DNA from: Mesorhabditis belari
Lineage: Eukaryota; Nematoda; Chromadorea; Rhabditida; Rhabditidae
Reading direction: 5' to 3'
Length of the DNA stretch: 64,000 nt
Assembly: GCA_958450365.1 (NCBI GenBank)
Contig: CAUEEP010000916.1
Location: 868,001 to 932,000 of the forward strand
Both the position numbers and the translations under genes were made by a program. Numbering within the stretch: the stretch's first letter is position 1; each line of letters opens with the position of its first letter. Positions 1 through 11,140 of the stretch are shown one piece after another. Below the pieces are notes generated by a model. It had not been told where the DNA came from. It saw nothing but the letters and a program-made list of their open reading frames with translations, and searched no databases.

Positions 1-446
1 GCCTTTAAGAATATTGTTAATCCATTGTATTCCTGTCTTGCACTTACTCATTCACAAATTTACCTTATCGCATTATTCTAGACCCATGTGAGACACAAAA
101 CTACAAATTGGGAATTGAGTAGCACGACCGGGTGTGTAAATATGATGCTAATTAGTCTACGATGGACGACAATGATCTCTATTATTGGAATTATTGAGGC
201 TGAGGGTGAGTTGAGTCAAATTCTCAGTTTCAGAACGGACGGAGTTATACAAAGAGAAAAATCAACAATTTGAAATTTCTGTAATTTGACCTAGCCGTTT
301 TGTCTTTCAAATTGGTTCCACAAGCTCTGATATGTCAAAATTTGAATTCGACACCCTCAAATTACCTAGAAAAACAACATTTGGAATAGAAATTGGTTAA
401 TATTAGCTTTTAGAGCTTTTTTAAAAGCTTTAAAGCTTTTTAAAAC
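1..446. other. No gene seen (AT-rich flank)
   Basis: Unremarkable AT-rich sequence. The only reading frames are short and have no nematode-like coding character. I see no splice-bounded exon or recognisable repeat here. Confidence 0.5.
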
Positions 447-540
447 GCGAAAAAAGGTGCGCTAATGGGCTAGGTGCGGAAAAAAAGGTGCGCAAATGTC
501 CGGGTGCGCAAACAAAAAAGGTAGCATTTGTCCCACTTCC
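447..540. mobile_element. Degenerate end of palindromic element PAL1
   Basis: This contains the terminal words of PAL1 (GGTGCGCAAATGTCC, GGTGCGCAAA, GCATTTGTCCCAC) seen complete at 3848-4255, 47880-48296 and 56299-56704. Only one arm end is present, in diverged form, and a second short echo of the last word lies at about 617-636. It is probably a decayed or solo end. 541-1289 has no gene that I can support. Confidence 0.6.
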
Positions 541-1289
541 CAAATCCTACTAATACGTTTCGCAAAAAAGAATGATGAAGAATGATAAAAGGGGAAAGAT
601 GATGGGGATGGGAATCGAAAGGTCGCATTTGTCCCACTCCCGAAGGTTTTACTCAGCTGTTGCAAGATATCTTTTTATTTTCAAAGCATATCTTTATAAA
701 AATATTCAGATTATTCAATTCGGCATTTTTCGCCATTTTTTTTTTTTGGTTAAAATTTTTGTGTTTATGGGGAAACGCGGAAATTTTCGGTGTCTTTTTC
801 TTGTCAAGAGAGGGGATTTCATGCTTCGATAATTTTTTGATTCTACTTTTTTTTTGGGTAAAGGTGAGTGTGACTCGAAAGAAGCTTTTTTTTTATAAAA
901 CGAATTTCTTATTTGAGCATGAAAATAAAGCAAACAAATATGAGGCTAAAGTCAAAAAAAAAAAGAGGCGGGAAATTAAAAGGCTTATCATTTCTTCGAG
1001 ACATTCGTGTTTTCCCCCAATAACGTCAGGAGGGCAATTCTCAACTAGAACTTTCATGTAAACGAATTGCCGGCAAATGTTACATATACCTAATTGTATA
1101 TATGTCGTAGCCGATTATGAATGAAATTTTTGTGGCAAATCTTTCTAGTAGAGCAACCCTTTAATGTATGAGGACAATATTATATCATCTTGTAGCGAAT
1201 TGAATTCTGCGTCGATTGGTACCAAATTTGTGAGTTTAGGTTAAAAATTACCGGCGCTACAACATTTTATTCAAAATCGGCGGGACCCC

Positions 1290-1631
1290 CGTAGCCGATT
1301 ATGAATTTCAGCCGATTATGAATGAGTGGGTCTAGAAGCGTCCAACTATCAAGTATTTAGTATCATTCAACGCAGAATCATTGATAATTATGTTAAATTT
1401 TTAAAATTAGCAAGATTTGATGAAAAGGAAAAAAAATTAGAGCAAAAGAACTGTTTGTTCAAGAGAAAACTTTGAAGCCCCATAATTTGTGTTCTTTTCA
1501 TCAAATCTTGCTAATTTTAAAAATTTAACATAATTATCAATGATTCTGCGTTGAATGATACTAAATACTTGATAGTTGGACGCTCCTAGACCCACTCATT
1601 CCTAATCGGCTGAAATTCATAATCGGCTACG
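1290..1631. repeat. Foldback (palindromic) element, arms about 140 bp
   Basis: The left arm begins GTAGCCGATTATGAATTTC and runs to about 1430. The right arm, about 1495-1631, is its near-exact reverse complement and ends GGCTACG. The spacer is about 65 bp. A loose copy of the outer word (GTCGTAGCCGATTATGAAT) sits just upstream near 1107. There is no coding capacity. It is a MITE-like or foldback element. Confidence 0.75.
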
Positions 1632-2065
1632 ACATATACAAAATAGTTTACATAGTTTTTTTTACATTTTTTTACAAGTTTATAAATAAGAAATAAATCG
1701 AGATTCGAGAAAAGGAAAAAAGAAAAATAAATTGTTTCTGTTTTGGCAATAATTCTAGACAAAGTTGAAGTCAAAAAAAAATGGTTGGTTCATTTAAAAG
1801 TTTGTTTGTTTAAAGTTCAAAGTCCAGAGATTTTTGTGGGCTAAAGTAAAAACCAGATGAGCAAGACCTGCTGATCTTGCTGATGGCTGAGCTGCTGATG
1901 GCTTGGTCTGATCGAGAAAAATTGTCTTTAAAACAACTCTAATTAGAAAAAGAACGAACAAGGAAAAAAGCTTAACAGAAAACAAGACAGTACCAACAAA
2001 ACTAATAGAAAAATTGTGCACAGATCCGATTCTCAAACAGGTCTAGAGATTTTGATTCAAATGAA

Positions 2066-2454
2066 TCAAGAGAACAGTAAAATGAAGAGTGGGGAAACAA
2101 GGCTTATCACCGCGATGCTGTTGTCCCGTTTTGATACAGCCGGATTTTTCCCTCCCCTTCCAATGTAATCGCTGTTTATTTGTGTATCAAGGTCATCCCC
2201 TTTTTGCTCAAATCTATTCGGTCGATTTCCGTGACAAAATCTGAGAAAATCTCCGGGAAAGATGTATTTTTGGTAATCATTCTTGACACAAATCCCAGCA
2301 AAAGTGCCGAGCATTTTTGCGCGATTTTAACAAAACTAGAAATAACAATTAAAAGGTTTGAATGTTTTTGTTTATTAAACAATTTTTCGAATGTTAAAAA
2401 TAGAAAAACTATGGAAACACAAAGAATAATCAACAAAATCGATTTGTTGAGCAT
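2066..2454 (-). CDS. Possible secreted/GPI-type small protein (uncertain)
   Basis: On the minus strand an ATG at 2454 begins a strongly hydrophobic leader (MLNKSILLIILC...). A different frame at 2314-2066 carries a plausible hydrophilic body with Cys residues that ends in a hydrophobic tail (SIAVISLVSPLFILLFS) and a stop. Joining the two needs an intron whose 5' site would be weak, and I cannot fix the junction. A hydrophobic N-terminus plus a hydrophobic C-terminus would fit a small GPI-anchored protein. I do not recognise a family. It may equally be chance open frame in AT-rich DNA. Confidence 0.25.
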
Positions 2455-2800
2455 TTTAGCTCATTTAACTCCCTAACACTTATATTTTAGCTCATTTAAC
2501 TAACTAACACTTATATTTTAGCTGGCTTAACCCCCTAACACTTATATTTTAGCTCACTTAACCCCCTAACACTTATATTTTAGCTCACTTAACCCCCCTA
2601 ACACTTATATTTTAGCTCACTTAACCCCCTAACACTTATATTTTAGCTCACTTAACCCCCTAACACTTATATTTTAGCTCACTTAACCCCCTAACACTTA
2701 TATTTTAGCTCACTTAACCCCCTAACACTTATATTTTAGCTCACTTAACTCCCTAACACTTATATTTTAGCTCACTTAACTCCCTAACACTTAACTAACT
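2455..2800. repeat. 30-31 bp minisatellite
   Basis: About eleven head-to-tail copies of a unit containing ACTTATATTTTAGCTCACTT followed by AACCCCCTAAC. The units are nearly identical in the centre and diverge at both ends, as expected for an array expanding from the middle. Confidence 0.95.
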
Positions 2801-2961
2801 AGTTCTTTTTCATTTTCTAGAAAAAACACACTGAATATTCTTCAAACTGAAGTAGAAATATTCAATTTAAAAATAATTTCTGTCTAAAAATAATCAAGTA
2901 TTACAGTATGCTGAGGGAAATATAATAAATACTGTAGCTAAAGGTATTCAATCACTAAACA

Positions 2962-3250
2962 AGTCGGTTTACTATAGCTTTTGGCTCTATCTTAAGCATT
3001 ATTAAGCTTTTGAGGCTAGATATTAATTATTTGTATTACTTAATATTATCTAGATGAAAATCCCAGAAATCGTTGAGTTTAAAGTCTAAAAAACGGTGAC
3101 TCCATCAAATTTGGACCGTTTTTTAGACTTTAAACCCAACGATGTCATCTAGATAATATTAAGTAATACAAATAATTGATGGATATAAATAATTGCCTCA
3201 AAAGCTTAATAATGCTTAAGATAGGGCCAAAAGCTATAGTAAACCGACTT
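2962..3250. repeat. Palindromic element, arms about 140 bp
   Basis: The left arm starts AGTCGGTTTACTATAGC and the right arm ends with its reverse complement. Both contain the same internal word (TTAATATTATCTAGATGA and its complement). The spacer is only a few bases. The arms differ by small indels, so the element is not brand new. 3251-3838 carries no gene I can support. Confidence 0.8.
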
Positions 3251-3838
3251 TACTATAGCTTTACTATAGCCAAATTTGATGGAATTTCTCGTTCGAGGAA
3301 TTCCATCAAATTTGGCAAATCTTGTCCATTGATTTGAAAGCGAAACAGCCAAAAAAAAAATAGTAAACACTCAAAAGGCGAAAAGAAATGCGAAGAAAAA
3401 AAAGCCTCGTTTACTTAGAGAATCTTTTGATAGCACAAAAAAACAAGAAACTTTTCGGAAATTTCGCAAAGAAAAACAGGTGATCGGGTTACTCGAAAAT
3501 GGGGAAAAACTTTCGAAAATAAAAATTTCGTCGATTGTCAAAAAGATCACAAATTCTTCTGAAAATTATTATTTATCGTTTCAAAGTTTTATGCTAAGTT
3601 TTATGCTAAGCTAAGTTAAGACATAGGATAAAAAAAACGAAAAGATAAATTAAAACTAAAAAAAACGAAAAGCTTTCTCTTTTGAAATGTGTAAAGTGCA
3701 TGTTTTCTTCTAAAAGTATAATTACTTCATTCAGAAAACGGGGGAAATAAAGAAATTACAAGTTCCAAGGTTACAATAGTTCCTCATCTGTAACTTTACA
3801 TCAATTCTTGGGAAATCATAAAGTTTTACCTGTAAGTA

Positions 3839-3847
3839 CACGGTGGC
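3839..3847. repeat. 9-bp target duplication (left) of PAL1 copy a
   Basis: CACGGTGGC occurs immediately before the PAL1 element and again at 4256-4264 immediately after it. The uninterrupted site is present once at 49163-49171 in the same flanking sequence. Confidence 0.85.
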
Positions 3848-4255
3848 GGGGGGTGGGACAAATGCGACCTTTTTTTGCGCACCTGGACATTTGCACACCT
3901 TTTTTTTTGCTGGAAAAGGCCTTAGGAAAAGTCGTAGAGCTTCAAAAACGTTTTCATACAAGGGAATCGTATGCGTAGATTCCGAATTTCGACAAATCAG
4001 ACCTCGCTGACACGTCAAATTTGGGCTAAAAGGCAAAAACTGCGGAAAAGCGTTAAGTTGCGTAGTTTTTGCCTTTTAGCCCAAATTTGACGTGTCAGCG
4101 AGGTCTGATTTGTCGAAATTCGGAATCTACGCCAACGATTCCCTTCTATGAAAACATTTTTGAAGCTCTACGACCTTTCCTAAGGCCTTTTCCAGCAAAA
4201 AAAAGGTGCGCAAATGTCCAGGTGCGCAAAAAAAGGTCGCATTTGTCCCACCCCC
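3848..4255. mobile_element. PAL1 palindromic element, copy a
   Basis: A 408-bp near-palindrome running from GGGGGGTGGGACAAATGCG to its complement, with a centre around 4035-4065. The arms carry the words TTTGCGCACC and TTCGACAAATCAGACCTCG. It is bounded by the 9-bp direct repeat CACGGTGGC. Open frames inside the arms exist on both strands only because the arms are complementary, and they lack an ATG. The nine-base target duplication fits Mutator-like transposition; a hAT-like origin (8 bp) is the alternative. Confidence 0.85.
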
Positions 4256-4279
4256 CACGGTGGCTATTAAGTATGTACA

Positions 4280-4550
4280 TACCGTAAACACTGTAATAAT
4301 CCCCCACCGCCCTCGTACAGTCGCGTAGTCGCAAAAGTTTATTAGTATTTCATTTTTTTTTCAAAGCACCCGTACTTTCAAAAAATGCGTCTTTGGTATC
4401 AAAAAATAGCTGAAATTGAGGGCTATTTTTTGATACCTAAGCGCGCATTGTAGCATAAACCAGTGTCGAGAAAAACTCGTTCAAAGCTAGACTACGCAAC
4501 ACTCCGCGCCGTCATTATGGGGGTGGGGCACTATTACAGTATTTACGGTA
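4280..4550. mobile_element. MITE-A copy 1 (complete)
   Basis: A 271-bp element with terminal inverted repeats TACCGTAAACACTGTAATA and CTATTACAGTATTTACGGTA. A short internal palindrome (GGTATCAAAAAATAGC...) sits in the middle. The TA at both ends is compatible with TA target duplication, as in Tc1/mariner-derived MITEs. It is the reference copy for this family in the window. Confidence 0.85.
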
Positions 4551-5123
4551 GTTAGATTTTTTTAAAGCGTTTCAACCTTAAACCATCGCAATCTTTACTC
4601 TAGTTTTCATTGAATCTATCTACTTTTATATTTTTCAATATCCTTTTTGAACCCGCATAAAATCAAAATATATAGATCGGGTAAAAATATGAATAAGTTT
4701 ACGACAGCTTTCTCGAAAGGGACATTGTTTTAGAAAATGGATTACCTGGGTTCAAAAAATGTTTGAACTTTTTAATTTTCTTTATCAATTTCTTGAAAAT
4801 TACTTAAAATCCTCATTATCAGGATTTTTTTATCAACCGGAAGCCGTTTTTACGTCACAGGAAGCGCCTTTTTCGTGCTTTTTGACTGGGGAAATTTACA
4901 ACTACTAAATCTGTCTAAAATTAAATTCTATATCTATATTTGAAAAGATTCCGTTATCAATTATATTCTGAATCTATAGCTGAATAGCTATCAATCGTTG
5001 ATCATTGCGCGATTTCGTTATGAAATCGGTGCGATCTTACTTGAAATGGTGAAAGCCGCGAAAAGGATGGGATTGAAGAAAAATATCAAACAAATACAAG
5101 TCAGATAAATTATTTCATCTATA

Positions 5124-5215
5124 TACCGTAAATACTGTAATAGTACCCCACCCCGCTCGTACAGTCGCGTAGTCGCAAAAGTTTTTTTGGATTTCATTTT
5201 TTTCAAAGCGATTGG
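5124..5215. mobile_element. MITE-A copy 2 (left half only)
   Basis: This matches the first roughly 90 bp of MITE-A (TACCGTAAATACTGTAATAG onward) and then leaves the consensus. It is a truncated copy lying just upstream of the complete copy 3. 4551-5123 has no gene I can support. Confidence 0.7.
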
Positions 5216-5338
5216 AAGCAGTTACAAAGCATTCTGAACAACTTTTATGCCAGTTTGAGCAACAACACCGAGCCTTCAAGAGTTGCTCTATTTCCACTGA
5301 GTTTAGAGGTGCGGGACCGAATTAAGAGGCTTAAAACC

Positions 5339-5611
5339 TACCGTAAATACTGTAATAGTACCCCACTCCCATCGTACAGTTGCGTAGTCGCGTTTTTTAG
5401 TTTTTAGTATTTCATTTTTTTTCAAAGCGCCCGTACCTTCAAAAAATGCGTCTTTGGTATCAAAAAATAGCCCTGAATTTCAGCTATTTTTTGATACCTA
5501 AGCGCGCATTGTAGCATAAACCAGTGTCGTGAAAAACTCGTTCAAAGTTAGACTACGCAACACTCCGCACCGTCATTACGGGGGTAGGGTACTATTACAG
5601 TATTTACGGTA
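5339..5611. mobile_element. MITE-A copy 3 (complete)
   Basis: Both terminal inverted repeats are present, with the internal GGTATCAAAAAATAGC palindrome and the CGCGCATTGTAGCATAAACC word. Length and order match copy 1. Confidence 0.85.
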
Positions 5612-5844
5612 AGAAACTTTCTTGCTTAAAAGTTGATAAGAAACCAAAAGGAAAACGGAAAACACTTATCTTTACCAGTTCCTGGAGGTAAATTTAGCTC
5701 CCGAATTCAAAAAATTCAAAATTCACCAAAATAAGTTCATCAAAAGTTCACCAAAATAAGTCGATCTATCAAGAGAATGATCTATTGTAGATTGGATGAG
5801 AAAAGGGGAAAACAATCAACAAAGATTGTGTGTTTTTGGTGGGA

Positions 5845-5915
5845 AAGAAGAAGAAGAAGAAGAAGAAGGGGAAGGAGGAGGAGAAGAAGAAGAAGAAGGA
5901 GAAGAAGAGGGGATC
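5845..5915. repeat. GAA/GGA purine tract
   Basis: An almost pure run of GAA and GGA triplets. It reads as poly-Glu on the plus strand and poly-Ser on the minus strand, which explains the open frames across it. There is no other sign of a gene between 5612 and 5994. Confidence 0.9.
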
Positions 5916-5994
5916 TCATTGGTGACACTTGAGAGAAGGGGGACGGGGTGCGAATCCTTCTTGTCTACCACGAATTTTTGGAGGATTAAAGTAA

Positions 5995-6440
5995 AGTACA
6001 TTTATTTAATATGAATAATGTGACACAACAAATACACAATTCAACACACAACCTTTACTACCCCTACACCACAGCAAACCCAACCACAAAACGTCTAAAG
6101 ATGTTGGAGAGAAAAACTCCATGAACCATATTCTCTCTGATAGTAGTCCACCCCGGGTAGAGTCGAGTTGGTGACTATTTTAGGGCTTTCAAAGTTTTCG
6201 CAGAAGCTCAACACTCAAATCCCCTACTAGATCTCATCGTCAGCTACATTTTCCGACCCCACATCGATAGGTTCTGATAAGCGGTTCTCGAGATTTCGAG
6301 GAATTTAGGTGACGCTCTGGGTGCACTACTATTAGAGAGAATACGGTATATGGAAAAAGATCTAAATTTTCTAGCCGCTGGAATCGAACCGGTGACTCCC
6401 GACTAGGATACAAGACTCGTAACCACTGGCGGCGGTATGG
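5995..6440 (-). mobile_element. tRNA-derived SINE (minus), interrupted by MITE-B
   Basis: Read on the minus strand, the head contains a B-box-like GGTTCGATTCC after TGTATCCTAGTCGGGAG, then GGCTAGA, a T-rich stretch and CCATATA. The body ends with TTGTGTATTTGTTGTGTCAC and AAATAAATG. The same order occurs on the plus strand at about 45600-45810. A complete MITE-B (6124-6348) sits between head and tail. The T arm is mispaired, so this is not a functional tRNA gene. Confidence 0.65.
6124..6348. mobile_element. MITE-B copy 1, nested in a SINE
   Basis: Terminal inverted repeats (ACCATATTCTCTCTGATAGTA and TATTAGAGAGAATACGGT) flank a body with CGATAGGTTCTGATAAGCGG. Related copies lie at 38708-38828, 52511-52829, 60512-60737 and 60741-60958. 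It splits the SINE head from its tail, so it inserted after the SINE. Confidence 0.8.
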
Positions 6441-7245
6441 TCAATTAAGAGAATGATCCATGGTCCATGGCGGTATGGTCAATTGGATTCAATAAATTGA
6501 TCATAGTTTGAAAGCTCAATTTTTTTTAGTAATGAACTGCTGTTCTATTTCAGGTATTATGATATGAAAAATCCATTTTTGTAAACACATTCATGACGGG
6601 CCGTACATTCGTCGGAGCAGTGCGGAGAATTGTCACAAAATGAGTGTCACAAAATTGTGTGTTAGACTACACGACTTTACGGGAAGAGGCGCTACTATGA
6701 CAGGTGTTACGGTATTAATTCCCTTAGATTCGACCTCGTAGATAATTTCCTACCGCTACTTTCACTTTGCTGCTTTATTATTGAAAATGACAACATAATA
6801 GAATTCAAAAAAAAATTTTAGCAAGAACAAGACGAAAAGGTTTATTAGATGAAGGGCGACTGGGGAAACTGAACTTAGATCCTTTTCTTGGAGTCTTGTT
6901 CTTCTTTTGAGTCAAGTGAGTCTTTCTTGGAGTCTTGTTCTTTTGAGTCTCTTTGAGACTCCAAATGAAATCCATCTCTATGAAAGAAAAAAAATGAAAT
7001 CGCAAAAGATTTCGATTGTCATGTGGCGTCCGTCCGGCAAAATCCTTTGGGCCCAATCTCACTTTGCCTTTCTCTTCTCCTCTGTTTTGACCAGACACAA
7101 CTCACCCAATCAACCCACTCAGAAAAAAAGAATTTGTGACACATACACACACACACAATCTTGAAAAACATTAGAAAAAAAGAGAATGGACTTAATTGAG
7201 CTCAAAAAACAAAGTGAATATGCAAATTTATTGATTAAGATTTAT
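6440..7245. other. No gene seen
   Basis: This holds short direct repeats (GGCGGTATGGTCAATT, twice, 6430-6482), repeated GAGTCTTGTTCTT words near 6890-6950 and a CA tract near 7145. Open frames on both strands have no splice-bounded or conserved-looking structure. Confidence 0.5.
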
Positions 7246-7247
7246 TG

Positions 7248-7757
7248 TAGATCTAGAGCATGTTTTAGTTTAGAGCTGTTTTCTGTTTTAGAGCTGAGCT
7301 TGAGCCTTTTGTAAGTCTTAGAATGAAATGAAAAGAAATTACTCTCATTGTGACTTAAAAACTTCAGTTATTAGGTAAGATTTAAAAATATTGTGGCTCC
7401 AAAAAAATGAGATTAACTTATTGATTGGAAATTGGATTGAAAATTTTTACATAACTCTCGAAAAACTTGATTGAACTGAAAGAAACTTGATTGAACTGTT
7501 TTAGAGCTGAGCCTGAGCCTTTTGTCGCTATGCAAAAAGATAATCGCTATGCAAAAAGCTATACAAAAAGCTATGCAAAAAGCTATGCAAAAAGCTATGC
7601 AAAAAGACAAAATTTATCGATCCTAGAACTAAAGAAAGTCAAGAAAAGGAAATAATTGAGCTTTTTCTTATTCATGAGAGCTAATTCTTTTCATTTCATT
7701 TTAAAGGCTTACAAAAGGCTCAGGCTCAGCTCTAAAACAGAAAAACATGCTCTAGAT
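7248..7757. repeat. Inverted repeat, arms about 95 bp, with tandem insert
   Basis: The left arm (about 7248-7350: CTAGAGCATGTTTT, TTTTAGAGCTGAG, GAGCCTTTTGTAAG) is mirrored at about 7665-7757. Inside are a second partial copy of the arm (7496-7525) and a roughly 12-bp tandem (GCTATGCAAAAA) at 7527-7605. Confidence 0.65.
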
Positions 7758-8349
7758 TAACACATAAATAATTAAGCTTTCAATTCCAGAACTTGAGCAT
7801 ACCTGCGCCATCTTTACTACTTTTAAGTGTTGCCTGAAAAGTAGTGTATAGAAATTTAAAGAGACTTTTCTCTGTTAGATGTTGAAAAAGTGAAAAACTT
7901 TAAAACAGCAAGAGTTCTGCAGAAAAATCTTTCTCTTTCCCTCATTAATGCCGCCTTTTACCCCTTCTCTCCATTATTCTACACTTGTCTTCTTTTCTTC
8001 GCTTGTCTTCTTTTCTTCTGCACTTGTCTTCGCCAAAAAAACAAGTGAATATACTTGGAAAAACTCTCGTGAGTCTCTCGGAGAAAGCATCGAAAAAAAG
8101 AAATAAACGAAGAAATCGAATAAATAAATTTTGGAGAAAGAACCTTTTAAAGTCTTTTAAAACAAAGAGCAAAGAGAGCGAAGGATTTCTGTAATCATAT
8201 TGTAATTAAATTAAATTAAATTGTAATTGTAATCATATTGTAATTAAACATTAAACCTTAAACTTTTGCTTTATCTAAAAATTTATGCACTTTAACAGGT
8301 TATAACAGGTTTCCTTTTACAGTAAAACTATCCAACTCAACTGGATTAA

Positions 8350-8660
8350 ATCATGAATTGGATTGGGTAGTCTAGAGCCAAGATAACCCTGACCCTTGCC
8401 TAGCTTATGTCTAGCTTGAATTGGATTGGGTAGTCTAGAGCCAAGATAACCCTGACCCTTGCCTAGCTTATGTCTAGCTTGAATTGGATTGGGTAGCCTA
8501 GAGCCAAGATAACCCTGACCCTTGCCTAGCTTATGTCTAGCTTGAATTGGATTGGGTAGTCTAGAGCCAAGATAACCCTGACCCTTGCCTAGCTTATGTC
8601 TAGCTTGAATTGGATTGGGTAGTCTAGAGCCAAGATAACCCTGACCCTTGCCTAGCTTAC
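8350..8660. repeat. 63-bp minisatellite, five copies
   Basis: Five nearly identical units contain GAATTGGATTGGGTAG, CTAGAGCCAAGATAACC and CTAGCTTATGTCTAGC. Only single-base differences separate them, suggesting recent expansion. 7758-8349 and 8661-9304 contain no gene I can support. Confidence 0.95.
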
Positions 8661-9304
8661 TGCTTTTTCTAGAACAATAAACCTGTTCAGCGAAGACAAG
8701 AAAAGCTGAATTGCTGAATTTCTAGATCATTCTGGAATAGTCAAACGAATTTCTTCGAAAACAAATTTCCGACTTTTCAATCAATATTCGAATTGCTCTT
8801 TTTTGAATTCATAGATCAATTTTGAAGCCTATGCTTTGTGAAATGCTTTGTGAAAGGGGTTGTGAAAGCTCCATCAAGGGCTTCTGTTCAAACATTTGCT
8901 TTGTGTGAAAAAAAATACTAAAATTAAAAGTTTTTCCCGTTTCTGTCTATTAAGAATATAATTTTGCAGAGAGTTTCAAAAAGAACTAATATCTGAAACA
9001 TCTATCGTCTGATCTGCATCGAAAACATCGCGAAAACTTATTTTCGAATATTTACTAGAATAAGTATTTCAAGAGAGCTTTTTCATGACATCATATTTTT
9101 CACCTTAAGTGACGAGAGGTATTAGAAATGGAAACTCAAGGTAAATGGCTATCAAAATTAAATAATTTTAAATAAGTAGACAAAAGATTGATTTACCGAT
9201 TGTTTAATGAGTCTAAGAAGTTTAAAAAGTACAAAAAAAAACTTTGCACATAGGAATGTATGTAGAAAGCACACAAACAAAGTCACCTTCAAGACAAAAA
9301 TAGT

Positions 9305-9862
9305 TACCGTGAATACTGTAATAGTACCCCACCCCCATAATGACGGTGCGGAGTGTTGCGTAGTCTAGCTTTGAACGAGTTTTCCTCGACACGGGTTTAT
9401 GCTACAATGCGCGCTTAGGTATCAAAAAATAGCTGAAATTCAGGGCTATTTTTTGATACCATTCAGGGCCCAGAAGTGGCTCATTCCTTTTGCAAATTCC
9501 CTTTGCTTCCAATGCCTCTTTATCAAATTCATTTCCCGTTAGAGCCGCTAGATTATGGAACTTGCTCCCAAACGACATACGAGAAATCCAGTCGCTTTTC
9601 ATATTCAAGAAACGTATCGATGCTTTAGATCTAGTGGCTCTTTGCCGTAAGTAATTGGCTTATTGATTTCAGTATGTATTGTATGATAAAGTATCACTGT
9701 GCATTTCTCTATGATTTCTTTCACTTTATCGTTTGAATAAAGTATTATTATACCAAAGACGCATTTTTTGAAAGTACGGGCGCTTTGAAAAAAATGAAAT
9801 ACTAAAAAACTTTTGCGACTACGCGACGATGGGAGTGGGGCCCTATTACAGTATTTATGGTA
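9305..9862. mobile_element. MITE-A copy 4, split by a LINE 3' end
   Basis: The left part (9305-9460) and right part (about 9753-9862) are the two halves of one MITE-A, broken exactly inside the central GGTATC palindrome. The intervening 9461-9749 is foreign. The word ATACC is present on both sides of the insert (9456-9460 and 9750-9754). Confidence 0.85.
9461..9749 (+). mobile_element. LINE (non-LTR) 3' end, reverse-transcriptase C-terminus
   Basis: On the plus strand one frame reads AARLWNLLPNDIREIQSLF then FKKRIDALDL before a stop. This is the C-terminal signature of LINE reverse transcriptases (a R-x-WN-x-LP motif followed by an S-x-F-K-x-x-L pattern). The fragment ends with GAATAAAGTATTATTATA, an A/T-rich tail like the other LINE ends here. 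It is 5'-truncated, as is usual for LINEs, and certainly non-functional. Confidence 0.75.
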
Positions 9863-10112
9863 AGTAAATACTAGCTTTAGTTAGTTACCCACTCTAGTTA
9901 ACGATCAAGCTTGCTCAGCCAAGAAAAAATAGCTTAGAAAAGTTTCCATATCTTTTAAAGTAATAAGTTTGAGCCTGAGAATTGACTGTGTATTCCCAAA
10001 AAAGAGTCGACTTGAATTGAATGATTTACAAAATAACAAAAGCATTCATATTGCCGAATAGAAATTCAAATAACCATTCAGAGTTATTAAAAGAAATACA
10101 ACAATGCAGGAT

Positions 10113-10205
10113 TGGTTAACTTTGGTTATAACTTTGGTTATAACTTTGGTTATAACTTTGATTATAACTTTGGTTATAACTTTGGCTATAACTTAATAAC
10201 TTTGG
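10113..10205. repeat. 15-bp tandem repeat
   Basis: About six copies of TTGGTTATAACTTTG with single changes. 9863-10112 holds nothing recognised. Confidence 0.85.
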
Positions 10206-10539
10206 TTTCACTTTCCATCATCACTTAGCCAAAACTCATCGATTGCCACAAAAAACTAAAAAAAGAAAAACGAAAAGAAATGAGTGGTATATTGTCTAGA
10301 ATTGCTCCGTCTTCTTCGTTTTCTTTTCTCATTCTTTTTCCCCTTTTTTTTATTCAATTCTCATCTACTCAAATGCTCGAGTTACGTCTTTTATTTCTTT
10401 TCGAAGCCAATGAGCCCTCCTCCAGTAATTCTTTCGATTTTTTGAGAGCCCACCAAAAAGTAACCTTTTTTTTGGAAAGCAAAGAACAGTCTACGCCAAA
10501 ATGAAGAAGTTTTGGATAAAAATAAATGTAAAATCAGAA

Positions 10540-11140
10540 AATTGCAAGCTGGGGAAAACGCTAAAAGACTTCTAAAATGAAAACTGATGTAAGAGGCACC
10601 AGTTTAGACTAAAAGTTTCGACTAAAAGGCAAAAGATTCATAAAATGTTAAATCATAAACTTTCTAGACTTTCTAGACTTTAATAAAGTACTAACAAACA
10701 AGAAAAAGAAATTAATTTCCATTAAAGCCAAGATAGCGCTTTTATTTTGTATGAGAGCAGGAAAAAGCCCCTGTAAAGAAATTGATCTGTATGAATTCAA
10801 GAAATGAAAAGAATTGAGAAATTGAAAACGGTCAACAGTTTATCCTCGGCGTATTGCCGGAGGTTAATGGCTGGTTTAGATAATGGTGTACTTTAAATTA
10901 TAACAGTAACTTACATGTGGACAGAAAATTGCAAGCTGGGGGAAACGCTAAAAGACTTCTAAAATGAAAAAAGGCTGGAAAGGTGTAAAAGGCTTATAAA
11001 GTTTAGACTAAAAGGTAAAAGATTCATAAAATATTAAATCATCATCCTTCTAGACTTTAAATAAAGTACTAAAAAACAAGAAAAAGAAATTGATTTCCAT
11101 TAAAACCAAGATAGCGCTTTGATTTTGTATGCGAATAGGA
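10540..11140. repeat. Direct duplication of about 215 bp
   Basis: 10540-10755 (CAGAAAATTGCAAGCTGGGG ... AGATAGCGCTTTTATTTTGTA) is repeated at about 10920-11140 with scattered substitutions and small indels. Unrelated sequence (10756-10919) separates the copies. No coding content was seen in either copy. Confidence 0.8.

Noticed and set aside
3731..4334. Open frames in PAL1 arms (PFSPNLTCQRGLICRNSE and relatives), kept in all three copies
   Set aside because: They begin at TTG rather than ATG, occur on both arms because the arms are complementary, and no transposase motif is present. Persistence reflects recent copies.
6361..6440. Functional tRNA gene on the minus strand
   Set aside because: The T stem has mismatches and the same block recurs with a shared downstream tail at 45640; it is a SINE head.
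10280..10504. 74-codon plus frame with a hydrophobic start
   Set aside because: It has an ATG but no splice context, and its residues follow TTTTC-rich composition.
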